Source of the DNA: Heligmosomoides polygyrus polygyrus
Taxonomy: Eukaryota > Nematoda > Chromadorea > Rhabditida > Heligmosomidae
DNA: 64,000 nucleotides
NCBI GenBank assembly: GCA_947396885.1
Contig: OX377203.1
Span: 1,302,001 to 1,366,000, forward strand
Direction: 5' to 3'
Shown here: piece after piece, positions 52,101 to 59,524 of the stretch
Numbering within the stretch: the first letter of the stretch is position 1
Layout: the number at the start of each line of letters is the position of its first letter
Made by a program: the position numbers and the translations under genes
Notes under the pieces: generated by a model
Databases searched by the model: none
Seen by the model: the letters and a program-made list of their open reading frames with translations, nothing else
What the model was told of the DNA's origin: nothing

Positions 52101-55100
52101 TCGGGCAATTTTTCAAAGCATTTCAGCAGTACGAAAAAACTACATAAACAGAACTGATTTGCAAACAAAAATAAAAGCTACTCCATTAGATCAATAACAA
52201 CAGAATACAACAGAAAAATTCACACTAAGTGCTCAAAATTGCCTCCGTTGGCTTCAATAAATTTTCGTAGTCGCTTTGGGATGTCACAGACGATGGTCGC
52301 ACACTGATCCGCCGAGAAGACCTTCATGGTCCAGCCGGTTCACAACTGGCAGAATCGCTGGCAACTGCTCGAGAAGGATCAGCAGAAGACAAAGGCGACA
52401 AAGATCATCAGCCGCAGTTATTTTCCAGCGTCGGTGATGGTGTGGGCTGGGATATCCGCTACCGGAAAGACGCACTGGTCTTCATGGAGCACAGCGTCAA
52501 AATTAACGCCGCCAGCTACCAGCAATATGTCCTTCGCGATGTACTGGAGCCGTGGGAGAAGTGCCATTTTGGCGAAACTGGATTTTCTCTACAGCAGGAC
52601 TGGGTACCTGCGCATTCCGCCAAATCCACGATTGCCGTTTGCGAGGAGCTCTTCCCTGGCTTTTGGAGCAAGGACATCTGGCCATCCAACTCGCCTGATC
52701 TCAACCCTGTGGATTATTCGGTGTGGTGAATCATGGAGTAGATGGTATCCATTACAAGATACGACACTATGGAGCAGCTGAGAGCGGCGCCGATGCGATC
52801 CTGGGCGGCTGATTGTTTTTATCGCCGTCGTCTTCTGCTGACCTTCTTGAGCAGTTGCCCGCGATTGTGACGGTTGTGCACCGGCTGGACCGTGAAGATC
52901 TTCTCGGCGAATCATGTGCGGCCACTGTCAGCGACTTCCCAAAGCGACTGCGAAAATGTATTGGAGCCAAAGGAGGCAATTTTGAGCACTTGTTATGAAA
53001 TTTTCTGTTGTATTCTGTTGTTATTGATCTAAAGAAGTAGCTGCTATTTTGGTATCTAAATCTGTTTCCTTTATGTAGTTTTTCATACGCTGAAATGCTT
53101 CGAAAAATTGCCCGAACTTTTCAGCCACCGTGTAGACCTGGTGACCTATAAATCCTGACGGCGGCGACCCTTCTCCGTCGCTCGAGATAATTGCACCGAC
53201 AAGGTCCAGGTTTTGTAGGTTTCAGACCGATTTTTTCTAAAACTACTGTACGATATCTACGTTATTGGATTGTTCATCCACATTGGAATCGGATGGTAGC
53301 ATTTCTTTTTTTAAATAGGCACCTTTAAGGAGAGTTAAGGGGAAACTGCGAAAACGACAGTTTTTTTTTTGCGCCTATTTCCCCAAAACCAAAGGACGGG
53401 ATAGGTATTATAGTAGTGTGCGATCAGCCAGATGAGGGCTATTCATGAATCAGTCACCAATAAAATAGAGCGAATGCACGAAGTACTTTCCTTCACATTT
53501 AGGAGCTGGATCAAGTGGAAGAGACCTATAAGAAGGACATCAACGAGCTGCGATCAATGGTAAAGACACTGATGTCGGAGAACAAAACACTAAGCACGAC
53601 CGTCTCATCGTTACCGGGAACCACCGAGAGTCCAACGACAACAGCCAGTGGGTTCCGAATAATGCTGGCATCTGAAGACGTCTTGTTTTGTTGTGCATCG
53701 ATCTTCTGTAGTTGTACTGTAGATGAATACGGCCTGTAGCCGCAGAGAAGCGTCGGAATTCCTATCCATTTTCCTTTCAGTGCGTGAGGAAGACGTGCGG
53801 TTGTTATTCGAGTTGAAGGAGATGTCACATAGGCAGAAGGAGGAGATCAAAACGTTACAACGGGACATAGAGCACTACGCCTGCGAAGTGGAAAACGTTG
53901 GTGATACTTTTAAGTTGGCTTTCGAGTCCTACGAGAGCTGTGCCTATTCGTTTTCACTTTTCAGTTACAAAACTCCATAGAGAAGCTGATTCGACAGAAC
54001 GAGGAACTGCTACGGAAGAACGGTTCATTACAGAAGCAAGGTCGCATGATCGTCGAGGAAAAAATGGAGATCATTCGAAGGTTCGCTCCTGCGTTTAACC
54101 TGAAGATTTTCCGTCACAATTTGTCGCTAATTCGCATGGTTCCAGCCCTTCACATCTAGAAAAGTGTGGAATCTTTCCATTTGTCGGAAGACAAGTAGTT
54201 TTGTCGTATAGTGGTCAGAGCGTTCTTTCGAGTAATCTTTTAGAATGCGTTAGGTAGATGTGGGCTTCCATGTCTGAACTACTATTGTATCATGAAAAAC
54301 GATCAAGAAATACAAGTTATTAGGGCAGAAAGACACAAATAAGACAAGAACAGTGAGCAAAGAGGAGATCGTAGGAGAGCTACTAAGCAGGGAGGATAAA
54401 AGAAAGAATTCAAGGAAGTGAGGTTTGATCTCAGTTTCGCACGCGCCCTTAGAAGAACACCAAACTTAAAAATGCTCCTCCTCTCTGTCTTCGTCAGTAA
54501 AGGAAGGGGAGTTATCTATGGTGTAGGAATCTTAGGTGTAACTCACCTGAAAACAGCTTGTCGTTGAAGAATCACCCACGTGGTGGTTGTATGGGATTTG
54601 GAATATCTAGTGAATACATATTCAGCGGTGAGGAACGATAGTAGAGTGAATAAGGAGGTAATGGAAGGAGTCCTAGAAAACAAACTAAGCCAAGAGTGAA
54701 CCTGGTTCCTTAGACCTGACGGCTTCTATGGACTCTTCAGAAGGGCTTGCCTGCCGTGAGTTCCTCCCTGGCATATCCGCGAGGTCGTCCCTGGCATATC
54801 CGCGAGAGCAGATCGTAGACCTTCCCTGGATACGTTCCGCCACTTCATGCTGTTAACGAACACTTGCAGAATATACCGGTCCCGGAAAATTTACTAAAAC
54901 GAGCTGGTTATGTTGCAGTGGAAATCTGTCCACGTAATCTATTCCGGCTAAGAAGGACCAGACTTAAATGCTCCTCCCCTCTTTGCTCGTCAGTAAATGA
55001 AGGTGGCGAGTTGTCTATGGCGTCGGAACTGCTATAACTCACTTGGGAACAGCTTGTCGTTGAAGAATCACTCCAAATAGTGGTTAACTGTATAAGGTAT

Positions 55101-57278
55101 TGGAATGATTAGTGAATACGCATCCAGTGGAAAGGTACGATAGTAGAATGAAGAAGGAAGTAATGGAAGGGAGTCCTAGAAAAACAAACTAGACCAAGAC
55201 TGAACCTGGTTCCTTAGATCTGACGGCTTTTATGGACTCTTCAGAAGGGCTTGCCGCCTGCTGTGAGTTCCTCGGGCACTCTGTCCAGTGTGGTTTTGAG
55301 GTTCTAGGGCCGTTTCTGGCATATCAGCGAGAGCAGATCGTGGTCCTCCCCTGGATACCTTCCGCCACTTCATGCTGTTAACGAACACTTGCAGAATAGA
55401 CCGGTCACGGAAAATTTGACTAAAACGAGCTGGTTATGTTGCAGTGGAAATCTATCCATGTAATCTATTCCGGCTAGGAAGGACCAGACTTAAATGCTAC
55501 TCCCCTCTTTGCTCATCAGTAAATGAAGGGGAGGAACTGCTATAACTCACTTGGGAACAGCTTGTCGTTGAGGAATCACTCCAAATAGGGGACTAGTACG
55601 AGCTGGTTATGTTGCAGTGGAAATTTGTTGGTTTTTGCAAATACTGGCAGCAGGGCTGGGGTCGATGCTCTGCTGTATTCCTAGGCCCTCCAAGTCAGAG
55701 CTTTTCTGAATGAAGTTACTTCCGTCTTTCTAGTAAGTGTAAGCAGTTTACTCGTTGGTAAGGACAGGATGCGGGAGAAAATGTGGCACGCCATGTAGCG
55801 TCTTCTGTTTTATCCTACTATATATAAAGCAGCAAGCGTGCGTGTGTGCGTGTGTCACACTGTCCGTCCGTCCGTCACACTTGAGTTGGTGCGCGGCAGC
55901 CGAACACGTCGGCAACCGTGCATGGCGAGCCGTAGACGTGCCGAACATGTCGGCAACCGTGCATGGCGAGCCGCAGACGTGCCGAACATGTCGGCAACCG
56001 TGCATGGCGAGCCGCAGACGTGCCGAACACGTCGGCAACCTTGCATGGCGAGCCGTAGACGTGCCGAACACGTCGTCAACCGTGCATGGCGAGCCGTAGA
56101 CGTGCCGAACACGTCGGCAACCGTGCATGGCGAGCCGTAGACGTGCCGAACACGTCGGCAACCGTGCGTGGCGAGCCGCAGACGTGCCGAACACGTCGGC
56201 GGCACGAAACTTCGGCCCTGGGGGTAATCGAGGTCGCTGAACACGAATCTGAAGTCGACCAATCGATATCGATCGATATTATCGATTTTTTGAGGATGGC
56301 GCTCAAGTGGCACGAAACTTCGGCCCTGGGGTAATCGAGGTCGCTGAACACGAATCTGAAGTCGACCAATCGATATCGATCGATATTATCGATTTTTCGA
56401 GGATGGCGCTTAAGTGGCGCGAAACTTCGGCCCTGGGGTAATCGAGGTCGCTGAACACGAATCTGAAGTCGACCAATCGATATCGATCGATATTATCGAT
56501 TTTTTGAGGATGGCGCTCAAGTGGCCCGAAACTTCGGCTCTGGGGTAATTGAGATCTGACGTCGGATCAATCGATCCATCTCGATTAACATAAAAGTCAG
56601 AAGGCCTAGGGAAGAATAGGAAACCCGTAGCGGCCATAGCGTCCTATTGTCGAGGTTTGGGGGCGAAGCTCCCAACCAGTCGTAGGCGGCCGCTAGGCCG
56701 ACGCGCGACTGTTATTGTGTTATTTTTATTTTTGATATCACTGACGCAATTTCCATCAGGCATCTGCAGTTCAAGTGAAAACAGCAGACATCACAGTGCT
56801 TGGGTACTGTTTTTATTCGCGTATAATGTGCGCGCTCCATCCCCCCCCCCCCCCCAACTAATAAGAGCTCAACGATTCTATTGTTCTGTGTGTTTCAGGT
56901 TGGAGAGGACTGAAGAGGCAAACATTCAGTTAAGGCGTATGCTTAGCGACACCGATAGGGTTTGTAAAGACCTTCAGCAAGCCAATCAAGTAAGTGTGGA
57001 ATGTTTCATAAGATTTTGTGGTGGATGCGTTAATATAGCAGCCATCTTCACTAAGAATCGGTCGTCTTCCCCTGAGCACTCATCTGAAAAGGCTTTGATT
57101 AGTGCTAAAGGTTGGCTCACACGTTCCAGATTGACGATGAGCCGCGGTTCACTCTAGCCGAACTTCGCGAGGTACTGCAAGAGAAGAATGTGCTAAAAGG
57201 TCGCGTGATGGAGCTCGAAGAAGAACTGGAGACGCTCCGCCCCGGACGGAAAGAACGGGAAAGAGACGACTTGCTCTG
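36979..57278 (+). CDS. rilp-1: RILP-like protein (RH1 - coiled coil - RH2), 8 exons, C-terminus not found
   Basis: RILP family proteins are Rab effectors. RH1 contacts motor machinery, and RH2 binds Rab GTPases (Rab7 for RILP; phosphorylated Rab8/Rab10 for RILPL1/2). Exons 36979-37131, 50457-50555, 50829-50972, 53503-53647, 53781-53896, 53965-54080, 56899-56989 and 57130-57278 join in phase throughout (about 337 codons). RH1 is seen at residues about 50-100 ([37 protein letters not shown]). Long coiled coils follow ([33 protein letters not shown]), then RH2 ([33 protein letters not shown]) with its basic residues. The VVDVYD box is made only when exon 1 (...HIT) is joined to exon 2 across a 13.3-kb intron, which strongly supports that join. 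If the donor at 57279 is not used, the frame stops at 57309. JIP3/JIP4 share RH1 but not this RH2 spacing, so RILPL is preferred. The C. elegans symbol is from homology. Confidence 0.87.
37132..39365. other. RILP-like intron 1, proximal part
   Basis: No exon was found. ATATCGATCGAC-type palindromes at about 37388, 37795 and 37834 cluster close to exon 1. Tandem-like phrases (CCGAACACGCCGCC, CCGAATACGCCTGCC, CCGAAGACGTCGTCC) at 37490-37600 may be a short minisatellite. AT-rich from 37920. Two diverged direct repeats of about 100 bp (GAAAGAGAAAGTGAAAA.., GTCAGAAGAAGTGGAGC.., TTCAGC..AATA) lie at 38783-38865 and 39174-39260. Confidence 0.45.
39368..39503 (+). mobile_element. SINE copy 29, 3' half
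   Basis: CAGACATGTTTTGGGAGGAT through CTGTAGAAGCAGAATCCGTG. Confidence 0.7.
39507..39805 (-). mobile_element. SINE copy 30 (well preserved)
   Basis: Full length in reverse, tail to tail with copy 29. It ends GCGCTACACGCGTCCG. Confidence 0.95.
40013..40190. mobile_element. MITE family A, best copy
   Basis: GGTACATGTCGCGAAATTGA and GTCTTCGCGACATATACC. GCAGCAT..GGTAGATGGGA is mirrored by TCCCATCTTCCGATGCTGC. Confidence 0.85.
40195..40670. other. AT-rich intron sequence
   Basis: No feature recognised. Confidence 0.3.
40672..41838 (-). mobile_element. RTE-type LINE, 5'-truncated, longest copy
   Basis: Inserted antisense in RILP-like intron 1. Reverse transcriptase motif A is seen as [18 protein letters not shown] near 41790, motif C as [16 protein letters not shown] near 41500, then [35 protein letters not shown] and a C-terminal [40 protein letters not shown]. 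An open stretch of 209 codons covers 40678-41307. Frameshifts are near 41310-41350 and 41600. The tail ACCTGTATCACCTGTCGTCC (plus strand) is at 40672. Dead. Confidence 0.92.
41840..42688. other. No feature recognised
   Basis: Intronic sequence without a recognised repeat or exon. Confidence 0.3.
42690..42958 (+). mobile_element. SINE copy 31, degenerate
   Basis: The head is weak (AGGCGCAGTAGAAGGAAGCA). CTTGGTTTGGGTCCCCTTTC and CCGTCGTTTATCTCTTTATC show the family. Confidence 0.65.
43428..43449 (-). repeat. SL1 spliced-leader copy 4 (21/22)
   Basis: Antisense on the plus strand, one mismatch near the SL1 5' end. The preceding plus-strand GCATCGGC equals the end of the tRNA-Gly antisense strand; this may be coincidence. 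Confidence 0.85.
43848..44038. mobile_element. Possible MITE, distantly like family B
   Basis: GGGTCAGAATTCAGCGGCGG at the left, CATCCATGAATCCGTGCC at the right, and CGCCGCTGATTTCTTCCGCC inside. Weak inverted pairing. Confidence 0.35.
44038..44690 (-). pseudogene. RTE LINE fragment with internal deletion
   Basis: The minus strand shows [18 protein letters not shown], then [20 protein letters not shown] (a conserved RT block), [39 protein letters not shown]. Its 3' coding end is missing. A further piece of the same reverse transcriptase lies at about 44940-45130. Confidence 0.85.
44940..45135 (-). pseudogene. RTE LINE fragment (upstream part)
   Basis: The plus strand reads GAGTCCTCTGTGCATCTCTC, CTGAGTATTGAATCGGAACT and CCGGAATGCCTTCGAATGAC. 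This parallels 41680-41790 of the longer copy with many changes, and may be the same insertion as 44038-44690 split by about 250 bp of other sequence. Confidence 0.65.
45135..45765. other. No feature recognised
   Basis: Intronic; a TTATTTATTTATTT stretch is at 45377. CATGCACTACACGTGCGCCC at 45401 is partly palindromic. Confidence 0.3.
45766..46094. mobile_element. piggyBac-like MITE (TTAA flanks)
   Basis: TTAA at 45766-45769 and 46091-46094 flanks inverted ends CACATTCGCGAC / GTCGCGAATGAG. Inside, GTGTGGACATCGTCCCTCGC near the left and a perfect inverted repeat GTCCACACATATGAGTGGAC / GTCCACTCATATGTGTGGAC at about 46012-46075. No transposase. TTAA duplication is the hallmark of the piggyBac superfamily. 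Confidence 0.8.
46095..46930. other. No feature recognised
   Basis: Intronic AT-rich sequence upstream of the hammerhead-like motif. Confidence 0.3.
46935..46976 (-). ncRNA. Hammerhead-ribozyme-like motif of a Penelope-like element
   Basis: Minus strand, 42 nt in order: stem I CAGGCCT paired with AGGCCTG (7 perfect pairs); core CUGAAGA, which fits CUGANGA; one extra A; stem II GACG-GGAG-CGTC; GAAA; a minimal stem III made by ACGT; then U at the expected cleavage position. PLEs are known to carry minimal type I hammerheads with very short stem III in their terminal repeats. It lies 240 bp downstream, in the same orientation, of a PLE endonuclease. The unpaired A before stem II may weaken it. 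Confidence 0.75.
47218..47844 (-). pseudogene. Penelope-like element, GIY-YIG endonuclease end
   Basis: An open frame of 208 codons, inserted antisense in the RILP-like intron 1. Residues 80-96 hold a Cys cluster ([17 protein letters not shown]), YQMY is at 103-106 and YIGET at 114-118 (the GIY-YIG pair), RIREH at 124-129 (catalytic Arg region), and [12 protein letters not shown] at 173-184 (catalytic Glu). The frame is intact over the whole endonuclease, but the reverse transcriptase expected upstream (above 47844) was not found, so the copy is 5'-truncated. The linker with CxxC before the endonuclease is typical of the Penelope/Neptune-type branch. Confidence 0.88.
47888..47922. repeat. (TTTA)n microsatellite
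   Basis: About eight units, next to the truncated 5' side of the PLE. Confidence 0.9.
48316..49366. mobile_element. 1.05-kb fold-back element with mariner-type ends
   Basis: The whole element is an inverted repeat. TTAGGTTGTCCCATAAGTCC at the left is mirrored by TTATGGGACAACCTAA at the right, and arms of about 480 bp can be followed block by block (CGGCGATCTCTTGCATAGCG / GCTATGCAAGAGACCGCCGG; CCATTTGCGCACTTGTTCTC / GAGAACAAGTGCGCAAATGG). Only about 100 bp in the middle (48790-48890) is unpaired. The ends TTAGGTTG..CCATAAGT and flanking TA are of mariner type. No transposase. Confidence 0.92.
49367..49895. other. No feature recognised
   Basis: A 70-codon open frame at 49390-49602 has no recognisable domain. 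Confidence 0.3.
49895..50093. mobile_element. MITE family C, full copy abutting a half copy
   Basis: The full copy is 49975-50093 (GGCCTATGTTATACTTCGGC ... GCCGAAGTATAACATTGGCC). A half copy at 49895-49978 shares its GGCC end, producing a head-to-head joint with one common terminus. Confidence 0.85.
50210..50231 (+). repeat. Possible degenerate SL1 copy (18/22)
   Basis: GGAGTAATTGCCCAAGTTTG then GG differs from SL1 at four positions. Reported because six better copies are present. Confidence 0.4.
50457..50555 (+). CDS. rilp-1: RILP-like exon 2 (RH1)
   Basis: Acceptor CCATTTAG, then [20 protein letters not shown] and [13 protein letters not shown], donor AAG|GTACGG. This is the RH1 signature. 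Confidence 0.92.
50636..50769. mobile_element. MITE family D, second copy
   Basis: GGCCCCGTTTACACTTCCGA and GTCGAAGTATAAACGGAGCC, arms CGCCGAGCGAGGCGAC / GTCGCGTCGCTCGGCG. It occupies the short RILP-like intron between exons 2 and 3. Confidence 0.92.
50829..50972 (+). CDS. rilp-1: RILP-like exon 3 (RH1 end, coiled coil)
   Basis: Acceptor CTTTTAAG, 48 codons: [37 protein letters not shown], ending KFEE, donor GAG|GTACCG. Heptad-rich. Confidence 0.9.
51191..51212 (-). repeat. SL1 spliced-leader copy 5 (21/22)
   Basis: Antisense on the plus strand. On the minus strand it is followed by ATAGTCGCGCC. It lies in RILP-like intron 3. Confidence 0.9.
51353..51480 (-). mobile_element. SINE copy 32, very degenerate
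   Basis: GTGGTGACCAAGCGACAAAC, AGGTCAATG, then GGATCCAATTACCGACTTT follow the family order. Confidence 0.55.
51760..51895 (-). mobile_element. SINE copy 33, very degenerate
   Basis: GAAGGGCTTGGTGTGGCTTG, GGATCCAATGACCTGGGCTC, and an end GACTACGCGCCCAC. Confidence 0.55.
52079..53140. mobile_element. Tc1-like fold-back element, copy 1
   Basis: Ends GCTGGAAAGTTCGGGCAATT and AATTGCCCGAACTTTTCAGC are inverted. The inverted arms are about 330 bp (52080-52430 and 52795-53140). The unique middle encodes on the plus strand the catalytic part of a Tc1/mariner-type transposase: [28 protein letters not shown] (second Asp), [13 protein letters not shown] (third Asp). Each arm contains the protein's C-terminus ([17 protein letters not shown]) fused to a segment reading [11 protein letters not shown]. 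The first catalytic Asp region and the N-terminus are missing. Confidence 0.85.
53141..53500. other. RILP-like intron 3, distal part
   Basis: No repeat recognised. It ends at the exon 4 acceptor. Confidence 0.4.
53503..53647 (+). CDS. rilp-1: RILP-like exon 4 (coiled coil)
   Basis: Acceptor [48 protein letters not shown], then a Thr/Ser linker. The donor A|GTGGGT at 53648 gives phase 1, which the next exon completes as Met. Confidence 0.85.
53781..53896 (+). CDS. rilp-1: RILP-like exon 5 (coiled coil)
   Basis: Acceptor [49 protein letters not shown]. The donor AAC|GTTGGT was chosen because it keeps phase 0 with exon 6. Confidence 0.85.
53965..54080 (+). CDS. rilp-1: RILP-like exon 6 (coiled coil)
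   Basis: Acceptor [48 protein letters not shown], phase 2 at AG|GTTCGC. It corresponds to the segment between RH1 and RH2 in RILPL1 that reads LIEQKVELE. Confidence 0.88.
54300..55640. repeat. LTR-like repeat, tandem diverged copies in intron 6
   Basis: A unit of about 500 bp is repeated about 2.5 times: AGCTTGTCGTTGAAGAATCA at 54556, 55040 and (with GAGG) 55558; GAACACTTGCAGAATA at 54859 and 55381; CCGCCACTTCATGCTGTTAA at 54837 and 55364. Parts match the inverted repeats at 60871-61600 (ACACAAATAAGACAAG, GCAAAGAGGAGA). It may be solo-LTR-like sequence; no coding part is seen. Confidence 0.65.
55895..56200. repeat. 41-bp minisatellite
   Basis: Seven to eight units of 41 bp, each with GACGTGCCGAACAYGTCGGC, AACCGTGCATGGCGAGCCG. 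The unit contains the near-palindrome CCGAACACGTCGG. It has no stop codons, so long open frames appear on both strands (100-152 codons); these are artefacts. Confidence 0.97.
56201..56545. repeat. 107-bp minisatellite with ATCGAT palindrome
   Basis: Three full units of 107-108 bp starting GGCACGAAACTTCGGCCCTG at 56201, 56309, 56416 and a fourth start at 56523. Each contains CAATCGATATCGATCGATAT. It directly follows the 41-bp array. Confidence 0.97.
56899..56989 (+). CDS. rilp-1: RILP-like exon 7 (coiled coil)
   Basis: Acceptor GTGTTTCAG completes an Arg codon, then [30 protein letters not shown], donor CAA|GTAAGT. Confidence 0.88.
57130..57278 (+). CDS. rilp-1: RILP-like exon 8 (RH2)
   Basis: Acceptor [48 protein letters not shown], then a charged tail. 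The donor-like CTCTG|GTGGGC suggests at least one more exon; otherwise translation stops at 57309. Confidence 0.9.
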
Positions 57279-57309
57279 GTGGGCTGTTATTCTTCTCAAA
57301 GCTACCTAA

Positions 57310-58420
57310 ATAAGTTGGTGGCGAGCGAAAGACTTGCAGCGGTCTTGAAAGAGCTCATGAGCCAAGGTTTACAACATAATGTCGTGTATGAAAGGAAGCA
57401 GAAATAATCAGATACACTATGCGCGTCAGACGGGGTGGGGCAGCTTGTAGCTTTCTAGAGGTTAAGTGAAAGCTTCTTGCGAAACGAAAACATCATAATA
57501 TGCAGCAATCACTGCCATCAACATGATAGGAACAAAAATATATCAGAAAATGAAAAGAGAAACGAACAGATCCTAATGAAAGAACTTGTTTAATAGGACT
57601 GTCCTAGTTAGATTCCAATATATCATGCCACTGCCGAGTGGCACCTGCGTACGGTGCCCTTTAGCACATGGCTTCTTGTTCAGGAGGTGCAAGAGAGCAA
57701 ATGGTCCGACAGAATGTTGAATTTTTATGTCGGTGCACTTGTTCCGTGGTGCAATTCTAAGTAGGTGAGAGAACTAGCAAGAGAAGGCCCTATAGGATAT
57801 AGCCAATCCTAATGCGAGTAAGCTAGTGGGGCCATTTCCCGCAGTTAATCTCCTTGACTGGTTCTGTGTAGAGAACAAAACTGCATGGTTGGTAATTCAG
57901 AATGTGCACCTACCCTTTTGTTGAAAAATGGCTATTACATTCATGTTCTCCACCTAGATGTGTTTATTTTCACTTTTGCAGTTCCTCACTAAGAAGGTTG
58001 GTCATCCGGAGATCCTTACTCTTGGCTTCATATTTGATTATTGAAATATAAAAATTCAATTCCTGCTGAAGAAGGTCACGCTGAAAAGGCCTACTCTTTC
58101 TCGCCGTTAATTGTAAAGTAAAGGGGATTCTTCACTGGAAATTCTCCCAAGGCAATTACATGCAATGAAAAGATCGTACAGATAGCCCATTGCGTCGTTT
58201 ACAACTGGCCATTTGCACTGACGCCGATTACTGACCTTCAGACTGCCAGTTTCTTGCAACAACGCATGCATCTATCTCCAAGGGGTACCCTTGGAGAAAC
58301 AGTCATGTGCGAAACGTCACAGCAATAGTACAATCGTGAGGAGAGACGGTTTTCGAAGAGTATTGCAGAACGAACCACTCGCGTCAAAGTGTTAACACCT
58401 CTAAAGGGTCGGGCACACTT
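57310..58420. other. Downstream of RILP-like exon 8, no feature
   Basis: A further C-terminal RILP exon was looked for and not identified. Unassigned, mixed composition. Confidence 0.3.
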
Positions 58421-58622
58421 CGCTGCCTTTGCTGTGGCAGCAATGGTTGCGAATGGCGTCAATCCGCCGCCTCTTTGAGTCGCAGCAAGAAATGCCGGGC
58501 GATATTTCTTACCTGCAGCCACAGAGAAGAGCGCGTGCGGGGAACTGCAACGTGCCCTACAAGCAGGCAACAAACGGCGTTGCTAAAAAGCGCGCGCTGC
58601 TGTTTGCTGCGGGCATCCTTTA

Positions 58623-58782
58623 GGCCCCTGTTATACTCCCGCGGGAGCTTCCGCGGATGGGCGGAAATCGCGTCGGGACCCCGCGCCGGGCCACTCGTCG
58701 CGGCTCGCCACGCCCGCCTCCGCCGTGCACCATTGGTCCGCGGATGTTCCGCGGATGCTCCCGCGGGAGTATAACAGAGGCC
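58623..58782. mobile_element. MITE family G (termini GGCCCCTGTTATACTCCCG)
   Basis: GGCCCCTGTTATACTCCCGC and GCGGGAGTATAACAGAGGCC. The inner GGGAGCTTCCGCGGATG / CATCCGCGGAACATCCGCGG pair partly. The centre is about 70% GC by eye. Confidence 0.9.
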
Positions 58783-58784
58783 TT

Positions 58785-59370
58785 AGCCGCGTGCACACTC
58801 CGCTGCGGCAGCCACGCTGAAGCATAGCGCCGAGGGGCGGAGTCACACTGCGGCAGCGAAGCCCGCAGCGAGGGGTGTGCACACTTCGCTGCTGCAGTGC
58901 TGCCGGCAGCGGCCGCAGCGACAGTGGCAGCGAGGAATGACCCGGGCATTCCTCACTGTCGCTGCGTGCGGCCGCGGCGCAGTTCAACAGTGCCGCAGTG
59001 TGGTGTGCGAGACCAGCTCCGCCCACATTCCACTGCCCGCTGCAAAGTGTGCATGCGGCTTTTGCGAAACAGCGTGCACCCTCTTTTGCTGCTAAAGCCG
59101 GGTTTGTTGCCACAGCAAAGGTGCTTGGGCCTTAAAGGGCTCCGCGTACATTTGCGGCAAAGCGGCGGCCTTATGCTTAACCATAGAGCAGGGACGCAGA
59201 GATTGCCGCTTGTTGCGAACGATGGCGTGCAGTGTCGTGCTGCAGCTGCACAATTTTAGACGCGATTTTGGGCGATGGCGACGGCAGCTGCGCCGCAACT
59301 GCAGCAGCGGCAATAATGATTCACATCATTACTGTCGCCGCCGCTGTTTTGCCGCTGGCAAGACTGCGTG
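58785..59370. repeat. GC-rich block of nested inverted repeats
   Basis: GTGTGCACACTTCGCTGCTG, GGCAGCGAGGAATGACCCGG mirrored by CCGGGCATTCCTCACTGTCG then CTGC, and GTGCACACTCCGCTGCGGCA with GTTGCCACAGCAAAGG and TTTGCTGTGGCAGCAA-like partners from 58430. Several small MITEs probably lie against each other. Open frames of 109-160 codons are composition artefacts. Confidence 0.6.
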
Positions 59371-59375
59371 GATAA

Positions 59376-59502
59376 GGGCCCGTTTATACTTCGACGCCGA
59401 GCGACGCGACGCCACGTATAGTGGCCACATTGAACGCGATTGATCAATTTGGGCACTTTACATGCCGTCGCGTCGCTCGGCGTCCGAAGTATAAACGGGG
59501 CC
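59376..59502. mobile_element. MITE family D, third copy
   Basis: GGGCCCGTTTATACTTCGAC and CCGAAGTATAAACGGGGCC. Arms GCCGAGCGACGCGACGCC / GCCGTCGCGTCGCTCGGC. Confidence 0.93.
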
Positions 59503-59524
59503 TAGCATACGCTGACAAGACTGT

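Noticed and set aside
55748..56334. Overlapping 80-152 codon frames on both strands
   Set aside because: A stop-free 41-bp repeat stays open in several frames; no domain is present.
55895..56545. CRISPR-like array
   Set aside because: Units are head-to-tail without spacers, and the genome is nematode.
58620..59259. Open frames of 109-160 codons in GC-rich DNA
   Set aside because: They lie in palindromic MITE sequence, occur on both strands, and contain no domain.
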